A DNA stretch of 22,725 nt. Source: Prasinococcaceae sp. CCMP 1430. Taxonomy: Eukaryota; Prasinodermophyta; Palmophyllophyceae; Prasinococcales; Prasinococcaceae. A program made the translations under genes and the position numbers. The DNA lies in assembly GCA_013416795.1 (NCBI GenBank), contig RQSC01000806.1:101051-123775 (forward strand). The letters run 5' to 3'. The notes under the pieces are model-generated. The model worked only from the letters and a program-made list of their open reading frames with translations, had not been told where the DNA came from and ran no database searches. Shown here piece by piece: positions 15,193 to 22,725 of the stretch. Position 1 is the stretch's first letter; each line of letters starts with the position of its first letter.

Positions 15193-18069
15193 CTACGCCC
15201 TGTTGACGAACGCACGCAGGCGCTCCTCGAAGGTGGGCCCGAGGGCTGCGATGCGCTCCGCGAACGCGCCACTCCAGCGCGCGTACATCTCTTGGTCGAA
15301 GGGCGATATGCGGTCGACGAGCGCGCGCGCCTCGTCGGGCGACGGTGCCAGCGCCTCGTTCCCCGGACCCGCGAGGCCCGAAAAATTCACGGCCGGTGCG
15401 ATCTCGCTGTGATCCCTCTGGACCGTCTCCTTTCTGCTGTTGGCCCTCTTGTATGCCACATGCCTGAGCCCCGTCGCATCGGAGAGCAGCAGCATCGTGG
15501 CATCGAATTGCTCCGTCGTCCCAACAATGTCAAACAGTTCCAAGCCCTCGTTCAGAGCAGTGAGCATAGTGCGATCGGAGACCAAGGACGAGTTGGCCGC
15601 CTGCCGCGCGAGGTACAGTGGCGTTGTGCGTTCGCCCGTCGACTCGTCCACCTTGTATGCCTTTGCCCGCGACGGGAAGCCTACATTTGGGTCATGCAGC
15701 AGAGTCAGCGTCTGCAGGTTTGGTATTGCCCACTCGTGGAAGGCGCTGCCGTAGGCCAGCTCGTGCCTCGCGCCTGGAGCTTGATACTGCTGCACGAAGT
15801 GGTGGTAGTACGACACGTAGAACGCCCGTGGCTCGCGCACTATCGTCAGGAGCACCGTCTTGCACGCGGACCCGCTTCGCCTCTCGCGGTCGCGCAGCGC
15901 TGCGATGCGCGACAGGAACTTGTCGTCTGCTCGCATGGGCTGCGGCGGGTGCAACTCGACGAATACGCGCGGATGCGCTGATGGGTCTTTCTCGATGTCC
16001 GTCAGCAGCCGCGCCAGCGAACACCGGCGCTCGCCCTTGGCCAGCTTGTAAACCGTCCCGCCTTCCGTGGAGGCCCTCGTGCATGGCACGTCCTCGTGTA
16101 CGTCGGCTGTGTTCATGGTGTTGGAACCCCAATAGACAACATCGTCCCACACCCCCAGTCGGCGGAACATATTGCGGACCGTCGTGCCACCCGTCTTCTC
16201 GACGTGATAAAAGAAGACTCGGACGCATTCGCTCGGAGCGGTGATGACTGACCCGGGCGGAGGCTCTTGCGGTGGCTGCTCCTTGCACGCCGAGGGCGGC
16301 ACAGGCACCAGCGGGGGAGAAGCCAGCGAGGGCGACGGCCCTTCGGAGCGCCCGCTCGGTGCACCACCGTCCCGGCTGGCTGCATGCTCGGCGGACGGCC
16401 ACCGTTCAAACTTGCGCTTTGCGCGCTCGCCAAGCACCTGAAGAAGCACGCCGACGGCGTCGTTATCGAACACGGCCGCGGCGGAGATGCGATCGCCGAT
16501 GGCTTCGGTGCCGCGCGGCGTGTGGCCGCTGCGCGTCGCGCTCATTAACGGCTCCCGATACAGGCTACTGTACAGAAGCTTCTCCCAGACGCGTGCTTTC
16601 GCCATTGCTGCTTGCATGCGCTCCACGTCGGAGCTGTCGAGTGCAGCCAAGCGCCCTGGCAGGTGCTCCACCTCGTCGAGTGCCGCGCTCAAAGAAAACT
16701 CTTCCCACGTGATTCCCCCGGGACCGGAGAGCGGGGGTTCAACGCGCCTGCCAGCGCGACCCCCGCCCACGAATACGGGGAGGCACCCAAACAGTGCTGC
16801 GTGCAGCAGTGTTGCCTCGTCGCCCCCGAAGGTTGTGCGAGGCACAACGCAGAAGACCGCTCGCCGCATCTCCTTCGCCATGTTTGCGCGCACCGGCCGC
16901 CTGCAGCTGCCGACAGTGGCCGATCCCGCCGCTCGCAGGGCCGCAATGCCGCCGACTGCGACTGGCCCCGTGGCTCCGCCGCTGCGGCTGTCGCCGATGC
17001 CTGCGCGCGCCATCTCACCCTCGCGGTAGGTTCGCAGCAACTTGGCGCAGCACGCTGCCTGCTCGTGCTCGCGCGCCTCCTGGCAGTCCAGGTAATTGAG
17101 CACGCGCGCCCCCGGCATCGTGCGGAGACGATTCCACACGTGTGCGGCGCCCGTCGCGACCGCGTTTCCGTCCGCGCTGCCACCTGCGCCTCCCTCGTCC
17201 GCATCGCATATTTGCGTGCCCCTCATGACGCCTGCGTAGAACAGACGCGTGTCGCGGGCTGGACCTCGACTACCCCCCGCCTCCTCCCAGCCTGTCGGCC
17301 GCTGCTGTTCTGGAGTGTACGGAGACCAGAGCAGCAGTTCCTGTCGTGTGTAGCCGCCATCGTTAGGCAACAACGCCGGCGGCGTATCAAGCGGCGGGAG
17401 TGCTACGTCCTTGCCCGTCTGGAAGCACGCCCGGCAAGGGACGAGGCTGGCAGGCCCTGCGTATGTGCGCGGCTCGCCGCGCGCAGTCACCCCACCACCG
17501 CGAGCCGCCTCGGGGCCGTCGCGGAGGCCAGCGGGCGTGAGGTGCACCAGCGCGCGCGTGGGCGAGGCAGGGTCGTAGTGGGAATTCGACGATTCGAGCA
17601 AGTCGACGCCAGTATCCGAGATTGGCACACTGCCGCCAACGTCTCCCCGGGGGGTGTAGAGCACCAAGTGCCTCGCCTGCCCAGCCGCAGCCGTCCGGTT
17701 GAAGAATGGGTAACGTCCTCGGACGTAGTCGAGAGTCGCGGCTCTGGCACCGGGGTGGGCCAGGGCCGGCAGCGGCACGTACCAGTAGTCGGCCTCCTCG
17801 GGGTTGTCGACATGCGCCGCGTCCGATCGCAGCCGGGTCACGAGCGCCTCGCACTCGTGCGAGGCTGCGCAGTGCGTGTGCAACGCAGGCGGCAGCGAGT
17901 ACACGTACACGCGAGCAGCCGCAGGTGCATCCCCTCCCGCGGCGGCCACCGCAGCCGCCGCAATCGAGACTATGGAGAGCGCCGCCATGAGCGGGAGCGG
18001 CGGAGGGGGCGACCGTCGCCGCCCGCATGGCCGCCGCGGCCACGGCAGCGCCGCTGCGCGCGGTGTCAT
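15193..18069 (-). CDS. GT47 exostosin-sulfotransferase fusion, type II membrane protein
   Basis: An intronless 958-residue protein. The ATG at 18069 is the first in frame; upstream extension would need GTG. An Arg/Pro-rich tail of about 23 residues and one hydrophobic segment (about 24-45) predict a Golgi type II anchor. Residues about 53-518 look like an exostosin-type GT47 glycosyltransferase: RVYVYSLPP, EADYWYVPLPAL, TGKDVALPPLD (about 218), RLFYAGVMRG (about 275), MRRAVFCVVPR (about 401) and GCLPVFVGGG. A Pro/Ser-rich linker (about 556-613) leads to a sulfotransferase domain (about 615-943) with the 5'-PAPS loop FFYHVEKTGGTT (KTGGTT 625-630) and the 3'-phosphate loop IVREPRAFYVSYYHHF (about 743-758), most like Sulfotransfer_2/heparan 2-O or 6-O types. 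The chain should add a sugar and sulfate a glycan for export or the cell surface. The sugar and acceptor cannot be told from sequence. Confidence 0.85.
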   Translation of the reverse strand: MTPRAAALPWPRRPCGRRRSPPPPLPLMAALSIVSIAAAAVAAAGGDAPAAARVYVYSLPPALHTHCAASHECEALVTRLRSDAAHVDNPEEADYWYVPLPALAHPGARAATLDYVRGRYPFFNRTAAAGQARHLVLYTPRGDVGGSVPISDTGVDLLESSNSHYDPASPTRALVHLTPAGLRDGPEAARGGGVTARGEPRTYAGPASLVPCRACFQTGKDVALPPLDTPPALLPNDGGYTRQELLLWSPYTPEQQRPTGWEEAGGSRGPARDTRLFYAGVMRGTQICDADEGGAGGSADGNAVATGAAHVWNRLRTMPGARVLNYLDCQEAREHEQAACCAKLLRTYREGEMARAGIGDSRSGGATGPVAVGGIAALRAAGSATVGSCRRPVRANMAKEMRRAVFCVVPRTTFGGDEATLLHAALFGCLPVFVGGGRAGRRVEPPLSGPGGITWEEFSLSAALDEVEHLPGRLAALDSSDVERMQAAMAKARVWEKLLYSSLYREPLMSATRSGHTPRGTEAIGDRISAAAVFDNDAVGVLLQVLGERAKRKFERWPSAEHAASRDGGAPSGRSEGPSPSLASPPLVPVPPSACKEQPPQEPPPGSVITAPSECVRVFFYHVEKTGGTTVRNMFRRLGVWDDVVYWGSNTMNTADVHEDVPCTRASTEGGTVYKLAKGERRCSLARLLTDIEKDPSAHPRVFVELHPPQPMRADDKFLSRIAALRDRERRSGSACKTVLLTIVREPRAFYVSYYHHFVQQYQAPGARHELAYGSAFHEWAIPNLQTLTLLHDPNVGFPSRAKAYKVDESTGERTTPLYLARQAANSSLVSDRTMLTALNEGLELFDIVGTTEQFDATMLLLSDATGLRHVAYKRANSRKETVQRDHSEIAPAVNFSGLAGPGNEALAPSPDEARALVDRISPFDQEMYARWSGAFAERIAALGPTFEERLRAFVNRA

Positions 18070-18273
18070 CGCGCGTGCGGCGCGCGCGCGCTGGCGGGGC
18101 GCCCGCAGGGCCGCGTCCCCCCACCCCCTGGGTGTGCGCCGGGGAACGGCCGCCCTCTGAGAACGATCGCGTCTCGGGCGCTCGCGCGTGTGCACTAGTC
18201 TCCCGTGGCTTGATATGTTTGCATTTCGATTGCATACCTATTCGTCGCTGATCAGTCCGTAGACCGCAGAGGC
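18070..18273. promoter_or_regulatory. Divergent promoter interval
   Basis: These 204 bp separate the start codons of the GT47-sulfotransferase (-) and the LITAF-like gene (+). The right half (about 18200-18260) is AT-richer than its surroundings and contains a TTGATATG/TTGCATTTCGATTGC stretch. Both promoters must lie here or inside the flanking coding regions. I see no canonical TATA box. Confidence 0.4.
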
Positions 18274-19074
18274 ATGCCGCCATCGGAACCGGCGTTGCGC
18301 GGCGCGAACTCGTCACCGGCGGAAGTTTTTCCGGCGCGAAAGAAAAGAGGGAAGCGCCGCGCAGGGGAGGCGCGCGGCGGCGCCACAGCGTGCACGCTAG
18401 GTGCGGCAGGGGTGGCGCGTGGGACGAGCATCGAGGACGAGCGAGCCGCCTTGGGGATCGAGCCTCGCGGGAGAAGGGGCCACGCAGCGGGGCGGGCCTG
18501 GAGCCGCCGGCCGAGCGCTGTGCCGCCGTCGCGGCAGCCCGCGCAGCGCCGCCGTGTTGAGAGGGGCGCCGCAGTACACATTGTTGTCGCTCCATCCGCA
18601 TTTGAAAAGTCGGCGCTGCTGAGGGAGATGGCTGCGGCTGTCGCCGACGAGAAGGCGGCTGTGCTGGCGCATGTTGAGGGCGCGTCGGGCAGCGGTGTGC
18701 CCACTGCGGTCGAGGTGGAGCCCCCGCCGTCTGACGCCGCCCATCCTGATCAGGGCCCTGCGGACAACGTCCCGTTCGGCCACGTGCAGGCCCCACGCGT
18801 GGACCTCGCCAGAGGCGAGACGCTCGTGTGCCCCGCGGGGAAGCCCAAATTCATCGGCGCCACGCGTGGCAGGCACCCCATCCAGGTTTATTGCGAGGGC
18901 GGGTGCGGCTTTCGAGGCGAGGCGCGCATGGAGAAGCGCTGGGGCGGTGGGTCCTGGATGTGGAGCTTGATGACACTCGGGATCGGCGCGCCGTGGGGCA
19001 AGTGCGTTGCTGGCGACGTGGTGCACGTGTGTCCTCAGTGTGGGCGCGAGCTCGCGGTGAGCGCGATCTTTTAA
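18274..19074 (+). CDS. LITAF-like zinc/membrane-insertion domain protein
   Basis: A 266-residue frame. The C-terminal 65 residues resemble the LITAF (SIMPLE) domain: a first Cys knuckle (IQVYCEGGCGF, C207 and C211), a Trp-rich amphipathic/hydrophobic helix (GGGSWMWSLMTLGIGAPW, about 224-241) and a second knuckle (VHVCPQCGREL, C253 and C256). LITAF proteins bind zinc with paired CXXC knuckles and dip the helix into the cytosolic face of endosomal or lysosomal membranes. The first knuckle here is CX3C, not CX2C, so the match is atypical. Residues 1-110 are Arg/Ala/Gly-rich without known domains; part of this could be 5' UTR or an unrecognised intron, with M119 as a later start. The role in endomembrane trafficking is inferred. 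The gene is divergent from the GT47-sulfotransferase gene and convergent with the syntaxin. Confidence 0.6.
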   Translation: MPPSEPALRGANSSPAEVFPARKKRGKRRAGEARGGATACTLGAAGVARGTSIEDERAALGIEPRGRRGHAAGRAWSRRPSAVPPSRQPAQRRRVERGAAVHIVVAPSAFEKSALLREMAAAVADEKAAVLAHVEGASGSGVPTAVEVEPPPSDAAHPDQGPADNVPFGHVQAPRVDLARGETLVCPAGKPKFIGATRGRHPIQVYCEGGCGFRGEARMEKRWGGGSWMWSLMTLGIGAPWGKCVAGDVVHVCPQCGRELAVSAIF

Positions 19075-19201
19075 ATGAGCGCGTGCCAGCTGTGCGTGGT
19101 ACGAGGAGTGAGCGAGACGGAGTCTCGAGCCGAGAGAGGAGACCGGAGGCGCTACGGTGTCAATGGGGACCGACGGGGACCGTTTGGTGCGTATTCACTT
19201 T

Positions 19202-20831
19202 TTACCCGATGAGCCCCGTGAAGCGAGCGACGATGAAGAATACTGCGACGCCGATGCAAACCAGTATGACCAAGCAGATGAGCCTGTATCGCTGTGTGGA
19301 CAACTGGAACTTGCGCGCCTTTTGCACCTGCACCTTCGCCTCGAAGGTGTACTCCGTCGCCTTGGAGACGTGCATCTCTATATTGTCGATCGTCTCGCCC
19401 TGCCAGTGCGTGCGCGCTAGCGTCAGCTCGCCCGCCAGAGCGCAGCCGGCGTAGGCGAGGCAGGCGAACTTGTATCAAGATGTCGCAAGCGTGGCAAACA
19501 GCCACAGCAATGGGCCGCGACAGTGGCGCCGACCACCGATATAAAGTGACACATTCGCGCTGTCTCTTCCCGCGCGTTGCGACCACGCGCCATCGCGCCG
19601 CGTTTTTCATCGCAACGCATGCCTCGGACGCTCACGCCGCCCACCATTGACCACTTCACCACGTACCTGCTGATCCACCAATGTGGCGAGGTCTGTGAAC
19701 ATCTGGTGCAGCGCGAGCAGTCCCTGTTCAATTTCCTTGACTGCCTCGTGCCGCTCGTGGATCTCAGCTACGGTATCCATCACCTGCCCCCTGCCCTGCT
19801 CGAGTATGGCCTTCTCGAAGACCTGCTCAGACTCGCCAGTGTCGATGAGCTCCTCGAGCTCTTCGTCATCAGGCCGCTCACCGGTCACCGTAAACACGCG
19901 CCGCTCCACTGTCTTTTTGTAGTCCTCCTGAATAGCCTGGCGTAGCTCGATGAAGTCTACCATCGTCGCCCTCAGCCGCTTGGCCATGGTAACTGTCAGC
20001 GCCTCGCGCGAGCGCATGGCGGCCGTGTACTTCCCGTCGTTCTCTGCGATGAGCTCGGCGTTCTCTTGGGCCAGTGCCTCGAGCTTTTTCTTCGTGGCGG
20101 CACCCAGCGCGCTAATAGCGCCCATCTCCGAGCGGCTCTTCTCGCGCAGCTCGGCGACCGCATCAGCGCGTACAGCCGCATTCGCCTGTTCGTGCAGCTC
20201 GCGCATCTTTTGCAGCTTCGACCGCAGCGTGGCATCGCTCTTTTTCACCTCGGCCACCTGGCGCATGAACGCGTGCATCTCCTTCGACGACGCCGATGCA
20301 GCCCCCTCAGACTCATCGGCCTCGCCATTTATCTCCCCATCGCCGCCATCGCCCCCGTCCACCACTTCTGCCACGGGGATCTCTGTGGCCGCGGCCTCTT
20401 GCTCAGCCGCGCGCGCCGCGGCTACAGCACTCGCTATATCCACGGCACTTGTGTCACGACCGAAGGGCTCAGCCTCGCTCTCCGGTGGCTCCACGGCGTT
20501 GATGCTGATGCTCACGTGGTCGCCTTCAAATGTCATGCCCGTCTTCACATCGTTCTTGCCCCTGCTCGTTCCCGCCCCAGCGCGGTCACTCGTCCGCTGC
20601 ACAAGGACGAGCGCGCGCGCGCGCGTGCGTCAGCGGCGCGGTGTACACGTGACTCCCGGCGCCACCCCACGCCATGATCGGCACCAAGTAGCCATTGTCT
20701 AATCAACGCACCGCCTCCACTCGAGCATCGGCATCTGCCACCCCCGTTGCCCACGCAGGCGTGCCTCCCCCCCCGCCGCCAGTCAGATCGCCGAAAGGGT
20801 TGCTGCTGCCACCACCGAGCAGGTCGTTCAT
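19202..20831 (-). CDS. Qa-SNARE syntaxin
   Basis: A tail-anchored SNARE for membrane fusion. The exons are 20831-20712, 20596-19667 and 19399-19202, with phase-0 introns of 115 and 267 nt. The product is 415 residues. Exon 1 starts MNDLLGGGSSNPFGDL, the classic syntaxin N-terminus, with an ACCATGA context. Exon 2 carries an acidic low-complexity insert and then an Habc bundle (EMHAFMRQVAEVKKSDATL). The SNARE helix begins ERHEAVKEIEQGLLALHQMF and continues into exon 3. The zero-layer Gln is Q350, the last codon of exon 2, followed by GETIDNIEMHVSKATEY. The C-terminal anchor is LICLVILVCIGVAVFFIVA (about 390-408). The sequence resembles plasma-membrane/secretory syntaxins (SYP1/syntaxin 1 type), but the exact compartment is inferred. 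It is longer than most syntaxins because of the N-terminal insert. Confidence 0.92.
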
Positions 20832-21373
20832 GGTCGCGCAGATGGCCCGCCTTGCCCCCCGTGCACCGTGGCGGCACGCCCCTGGCGCGTCGCGGCGCCT
20901 CCCGTGCGAGATCCAACGCCTGCGGCGCGGTCGGCGCACGCCTTTGCGGCGCTGCCTGCGCCGCGGCCGGTGCGGCGCGCGCGCGCGCGCAGTGTGGTGG
21001 TGGTGGGTGTTTGGCGTTTCCGCCGTTTATTTTTCCTTTGAATCTCTTCAACTTTTGACACGCGCGCACCCGGAAGGTCAAGGGGCTGGTCGTGCCCCCC
21101 AGCATGCGCCTTGGCGCGGGGGGAGGGTGTGGGGGTGTGGGTGGGAGTCCATCGGCGGCGCCCGACGTTAGGTCGGCCTCATCAGCGAGCCCGCCTCCCC
21201 CTCCCCTCCCAGTCGCTCCCTTGCATCGAGGCAGAGAGAGGCGCACACGCGCGTGGCTGGCAGCGCCGAGTCCGGGCGGCGCCCAATTGTACTTGACTTA
21301 ATCGAGCGAGCTATGGGTACAGGTACAGGTAACACAAAGTACAAGGCGCGGGAGGGGCGGCGAGGGCGCGGCT
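20832..21373. other. Syntaxin upstream region and RING gene 3' region, no gene seen
   Basis: This 542-bp interval lies between the syntaxin start and the stop of the RING gene, both on the minus strand. It should hold the syntaxin promoter (an AT-richer patch at about 21015-21060, minus strand) and the RING 3' UTR (about 21285-21345, with a GTACAGGTACAGGTAAC short repeat). No frame has family resemblance. Confidence 0.5.
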
Positions 21374-22328
21374 CTAGATGAGGAGAACGGCCAGGATCAT
21401 GCCGGCGGTCATGACCACGAAGAGCGCCGCGGTCCAGCCCGCGAGACCGCTGTCGGCGATGGCTTCGCGCCCATCACCGCCACCGCAGTCGTAATTGCAC
21501 AGGGCGGCGAGCACCCCGCGCCCGGCGCCGATCATCTCGTGCACGACGTCGAGCGCCGGCCGCAGATTTCGCACGACGAGCGCGAGCACAAGCATGCCCA
21601 CTAGTCGCATGTCGCTGTACTTCCCCCCGCCGCTCTTGTAGTACTGCGGGGCAGGCGCGGGTCAGCACGAGCCCCACGGAGCGCGCAATCGTCTCGGGCA
21701 TGCAACAGGCCCAGGCGCGTGCGCCTACGCAGCTTCACCCGGAGGCTCGCGCGCGCTCAAGTACTCAGCAGCAGCGCAACGGCCTCACCAGCGTATCGAG
21801 GTCGTACTTCTGCCTGGCCGCCCTGTCGCTCACGACAGCGCCGTCGCCGCTGCTCGTACTCTCGCTGTCGAGCTCGCACAAGAGCGCCGCCAGCGCGTGC
21901 AGTCGCGCTGCACGTGGTCGCGCGCCCAGCAGCCCTCGCAACCGCGTCGCGCCGTACCGCCCCTGCTGTGCGCTCTTGCCGCCCGCGCCACTGCCCGCCC
22001 CGTCACGCACGTTGGTCTCCTCGACGGTCGGCGCGCGCCCGCGTCCGTGCACCGGCACCACGCCCTGCCGCCCCACGGGCGCCTTGCAGGCAGGGCACGT
22101 CGGCTGCGTCGCGTTGCGCTCGTTCGCCACCTGCCACGCGCCGAGGCACTCCCAGCAGAACAGGTGTCCGCAGGTGGTCACCACGGGGTCGCACGCGGCC
22201 TCCATGCACACGTAGCATTCCCACATGCCCACCGCGCCGTCCCCTCGCGCAGCGCTGGGCACGCGACGCAGCCCCCCCACGTCGGCGCCTGACGAGACCT
22301 CCCCGCCCCTCTCGCTTCCGCCCACCAT
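21374..22328 (-). CDS. Membrane-anchored RING E3 ubiquitin ligase, RNF5/RMA-like
   Basis: The exons are 22328-21789 and 21643-21374, with a 145-nt phase-0 intron (GTGAGG donor, CCCCGCAG acceptor). The product is 269 residues. The start is the first in-frame ATG (context GAGATGG); the frame further upstream offers only GTG. A C3HC4 RING lies at 38-81: C38-C41 (WECYVCMEAACDPV), C53-H55 and C58-C61 (TTCGHLFCWECLGAW), C78-C81 (TCPACKAPV). All eight zinc ligands are present, and the CGHLFCWxCL wording is typical of RNF5/RNF185/plant RMA ligases of the ER. After a variable linker the C-terminal exon brings hydrophobic segments LVGMLVLALVV (about 194-204) and GWTAALFVVMTAGMILAVLL (about 249-268), matching the tail-anchored layout of that family. 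A role in ER protein quality control is inferred. Confidence 0.87.
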
Positions 22329-22387
22329 CTCGGCCACCGCCGTATCCGCGCGCTGACCGCCCTCGTCCGCACGCACCGCGCGCGCAG

Positions 22388-22725
22388 CACGTCGAGCGCG
22401 AGGAGGAGGCCGCGCGCGCCGAGCGCGAGCAGGAAGAGGAGGGCGACAAGATGCGCGCGCTGGAGAACAAGACGAAGCAGTCCAAGCGAGAGATGGAGCT
22501 GCTCGAGGCGCTCGACGAGATGACGCACCTCCGCCGCCGGCAGGAAATGGCCGGGCCCGAAGCGGCGCTGCGGGCGCTCCACGCCGCGGAGTACGCCAAG
22601 GAGCCCGAGGGCGACACCGAGCTGGAGGCCGTCGGCGGCGTCGGTGGGAGCGAGGGCGCCGGCGGTAGCGGCGGCGGCGCGGACGCCGGAGCGCAGGCGG
22701 CGGCCAGCCTGGCCGCCGAGGCTGA
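22388..22725 (+). CDS. YJU2: YJU2/CCDC94 (Cwc16)-type splicing factor, internal/3' exon, partial
   Basis: The frame runs to the window end. After an acceptor-like CGCGCGCGCAG it reads an acidic helix, then MRALENKTKQSKREMELLEA and LDEMTHLRRRQEMAG. This matches the conserved LENRTxxSKREMDILxxLDE block of the Cwc16 family (YJU2/CCDC94, CCDC130), which joins the spliceosome at the first catalytic step. A Gly/Ala-rich tail follows. The N-terminal core of the family, with its zinc-binding Cys residues (about 190 residues), is not found on the plus strand anywhere to the left, where the opposite-strand RING gene sits. Either it is in a distant exon with the RING gene nested in the intron, or this is a gene fragment or chimeric join. 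The stop codon is outside the window. Confidence 0.72.

Noticed and set aside
18067-18195. N-terminal 42-residue extension of the GT47-sulfotransferase
   Set aside because: The extension would start at GTG. The first in-frame ATG is at 18069 and already precedes a plausible signal anchor.
16612-18198. 528-codon open frame on the plus strand
   Set aside because: It lies antisense to the GT47-sulfotransferase gene and is Arg/Ala/Pro-rich without motifs. Long antisense frames are expected at this GC content.
22329-22376. 16-residue N-terminal extension of the RING protein
   Set aside because: It starts at GTG. The ATG at 22328 has a good context and leaves the whole RING domain intact.
1-22725. 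tRNA, rRNA, CRISPR arrays, transposase or integrase genes
   Set aside because: I looked on both strands and saw no cloverleaf-like conserved tRNA boxes, rRNA core sequence, spaced direct repeats or mobile-element proteins.

Overview
This window is nuclear DNA of a photosynthetic eukaryote, most likely a unicellular alga. It is very GC-rich. Genes carry short GT-AG introns (113 to 301 nt), and neighbours include a Calvin-cycle regulator (CP12), a clock-type pseudo-response regulator with a CCT motif, a plant-organelle-type histidyl-tRNA synthetase, and peroxisomal, Golgi and SNARE proteins. A short plant-type (CCCTAAA) telomere-like tract is also present. I cannot fix the lineage from sequence alone. 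A haptophyte or another GC-rich microalga would fit; a green alga is not excluded.

Layout, left to right: organellar histidyl-tRNA synthetase (+, 5' end cut by the window); TMEM14/FAX-type small membrane protein (-); SAMHD1-type dNTPase (+); a protein with two CP12 modules (-, cut at a single N at 5910); about 1.25 kb without a gene, holding a telomere-like tract, A29, (TGC)9 and a perfect 20-bp tandem duplication that carries a TATA box; typical 2-Cys peroxiredoxin (+); receiver + CCT clock-type regulator (-, its open frame runs to a single N at 11546); about 0.85 kb without a gene, then a 152-nt run of N; urate oxidase (+); a small coiled-coil protein (+); a long intronless GT47 exostosin-sulfotransferase fusion (-); a LITAF-like zinc/membrane protein (+); a Qa-SNARE syntaxin (-); an RNF5/RMA-like membrane RING E3 (-); and the last part of a YJU2/CCDC94-type splicing factor (+, running off the window).

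The genes do not form an operon-like system. They alternate strand almost one by one, so they fall into convergent and divergent pairs with short shared 3' or promoter intervals. Several share broad themes. CP12, the clock regulator and the peroxiredoxin belong to light and redox control of photosynthesis. The GT47-sulfotransferase, LITAF-like protein, syntaxin and membrane RING E3 all belong to the endomembrane system. The most unusual items are the one-chain GT47-sulfotransferase, the tandem CP12 protein with shortened CX3C modules, and the clock receiver that keeps a phosphorylatable Asp but carries a long insert beside it. Three assembly breaks (5910, 11546, 12403-12554) limit what can be said about the 5' ends of CP12 and the clock regulator. 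Exon joins were worked out by hand from splice consensus, phase and protein family continuity.
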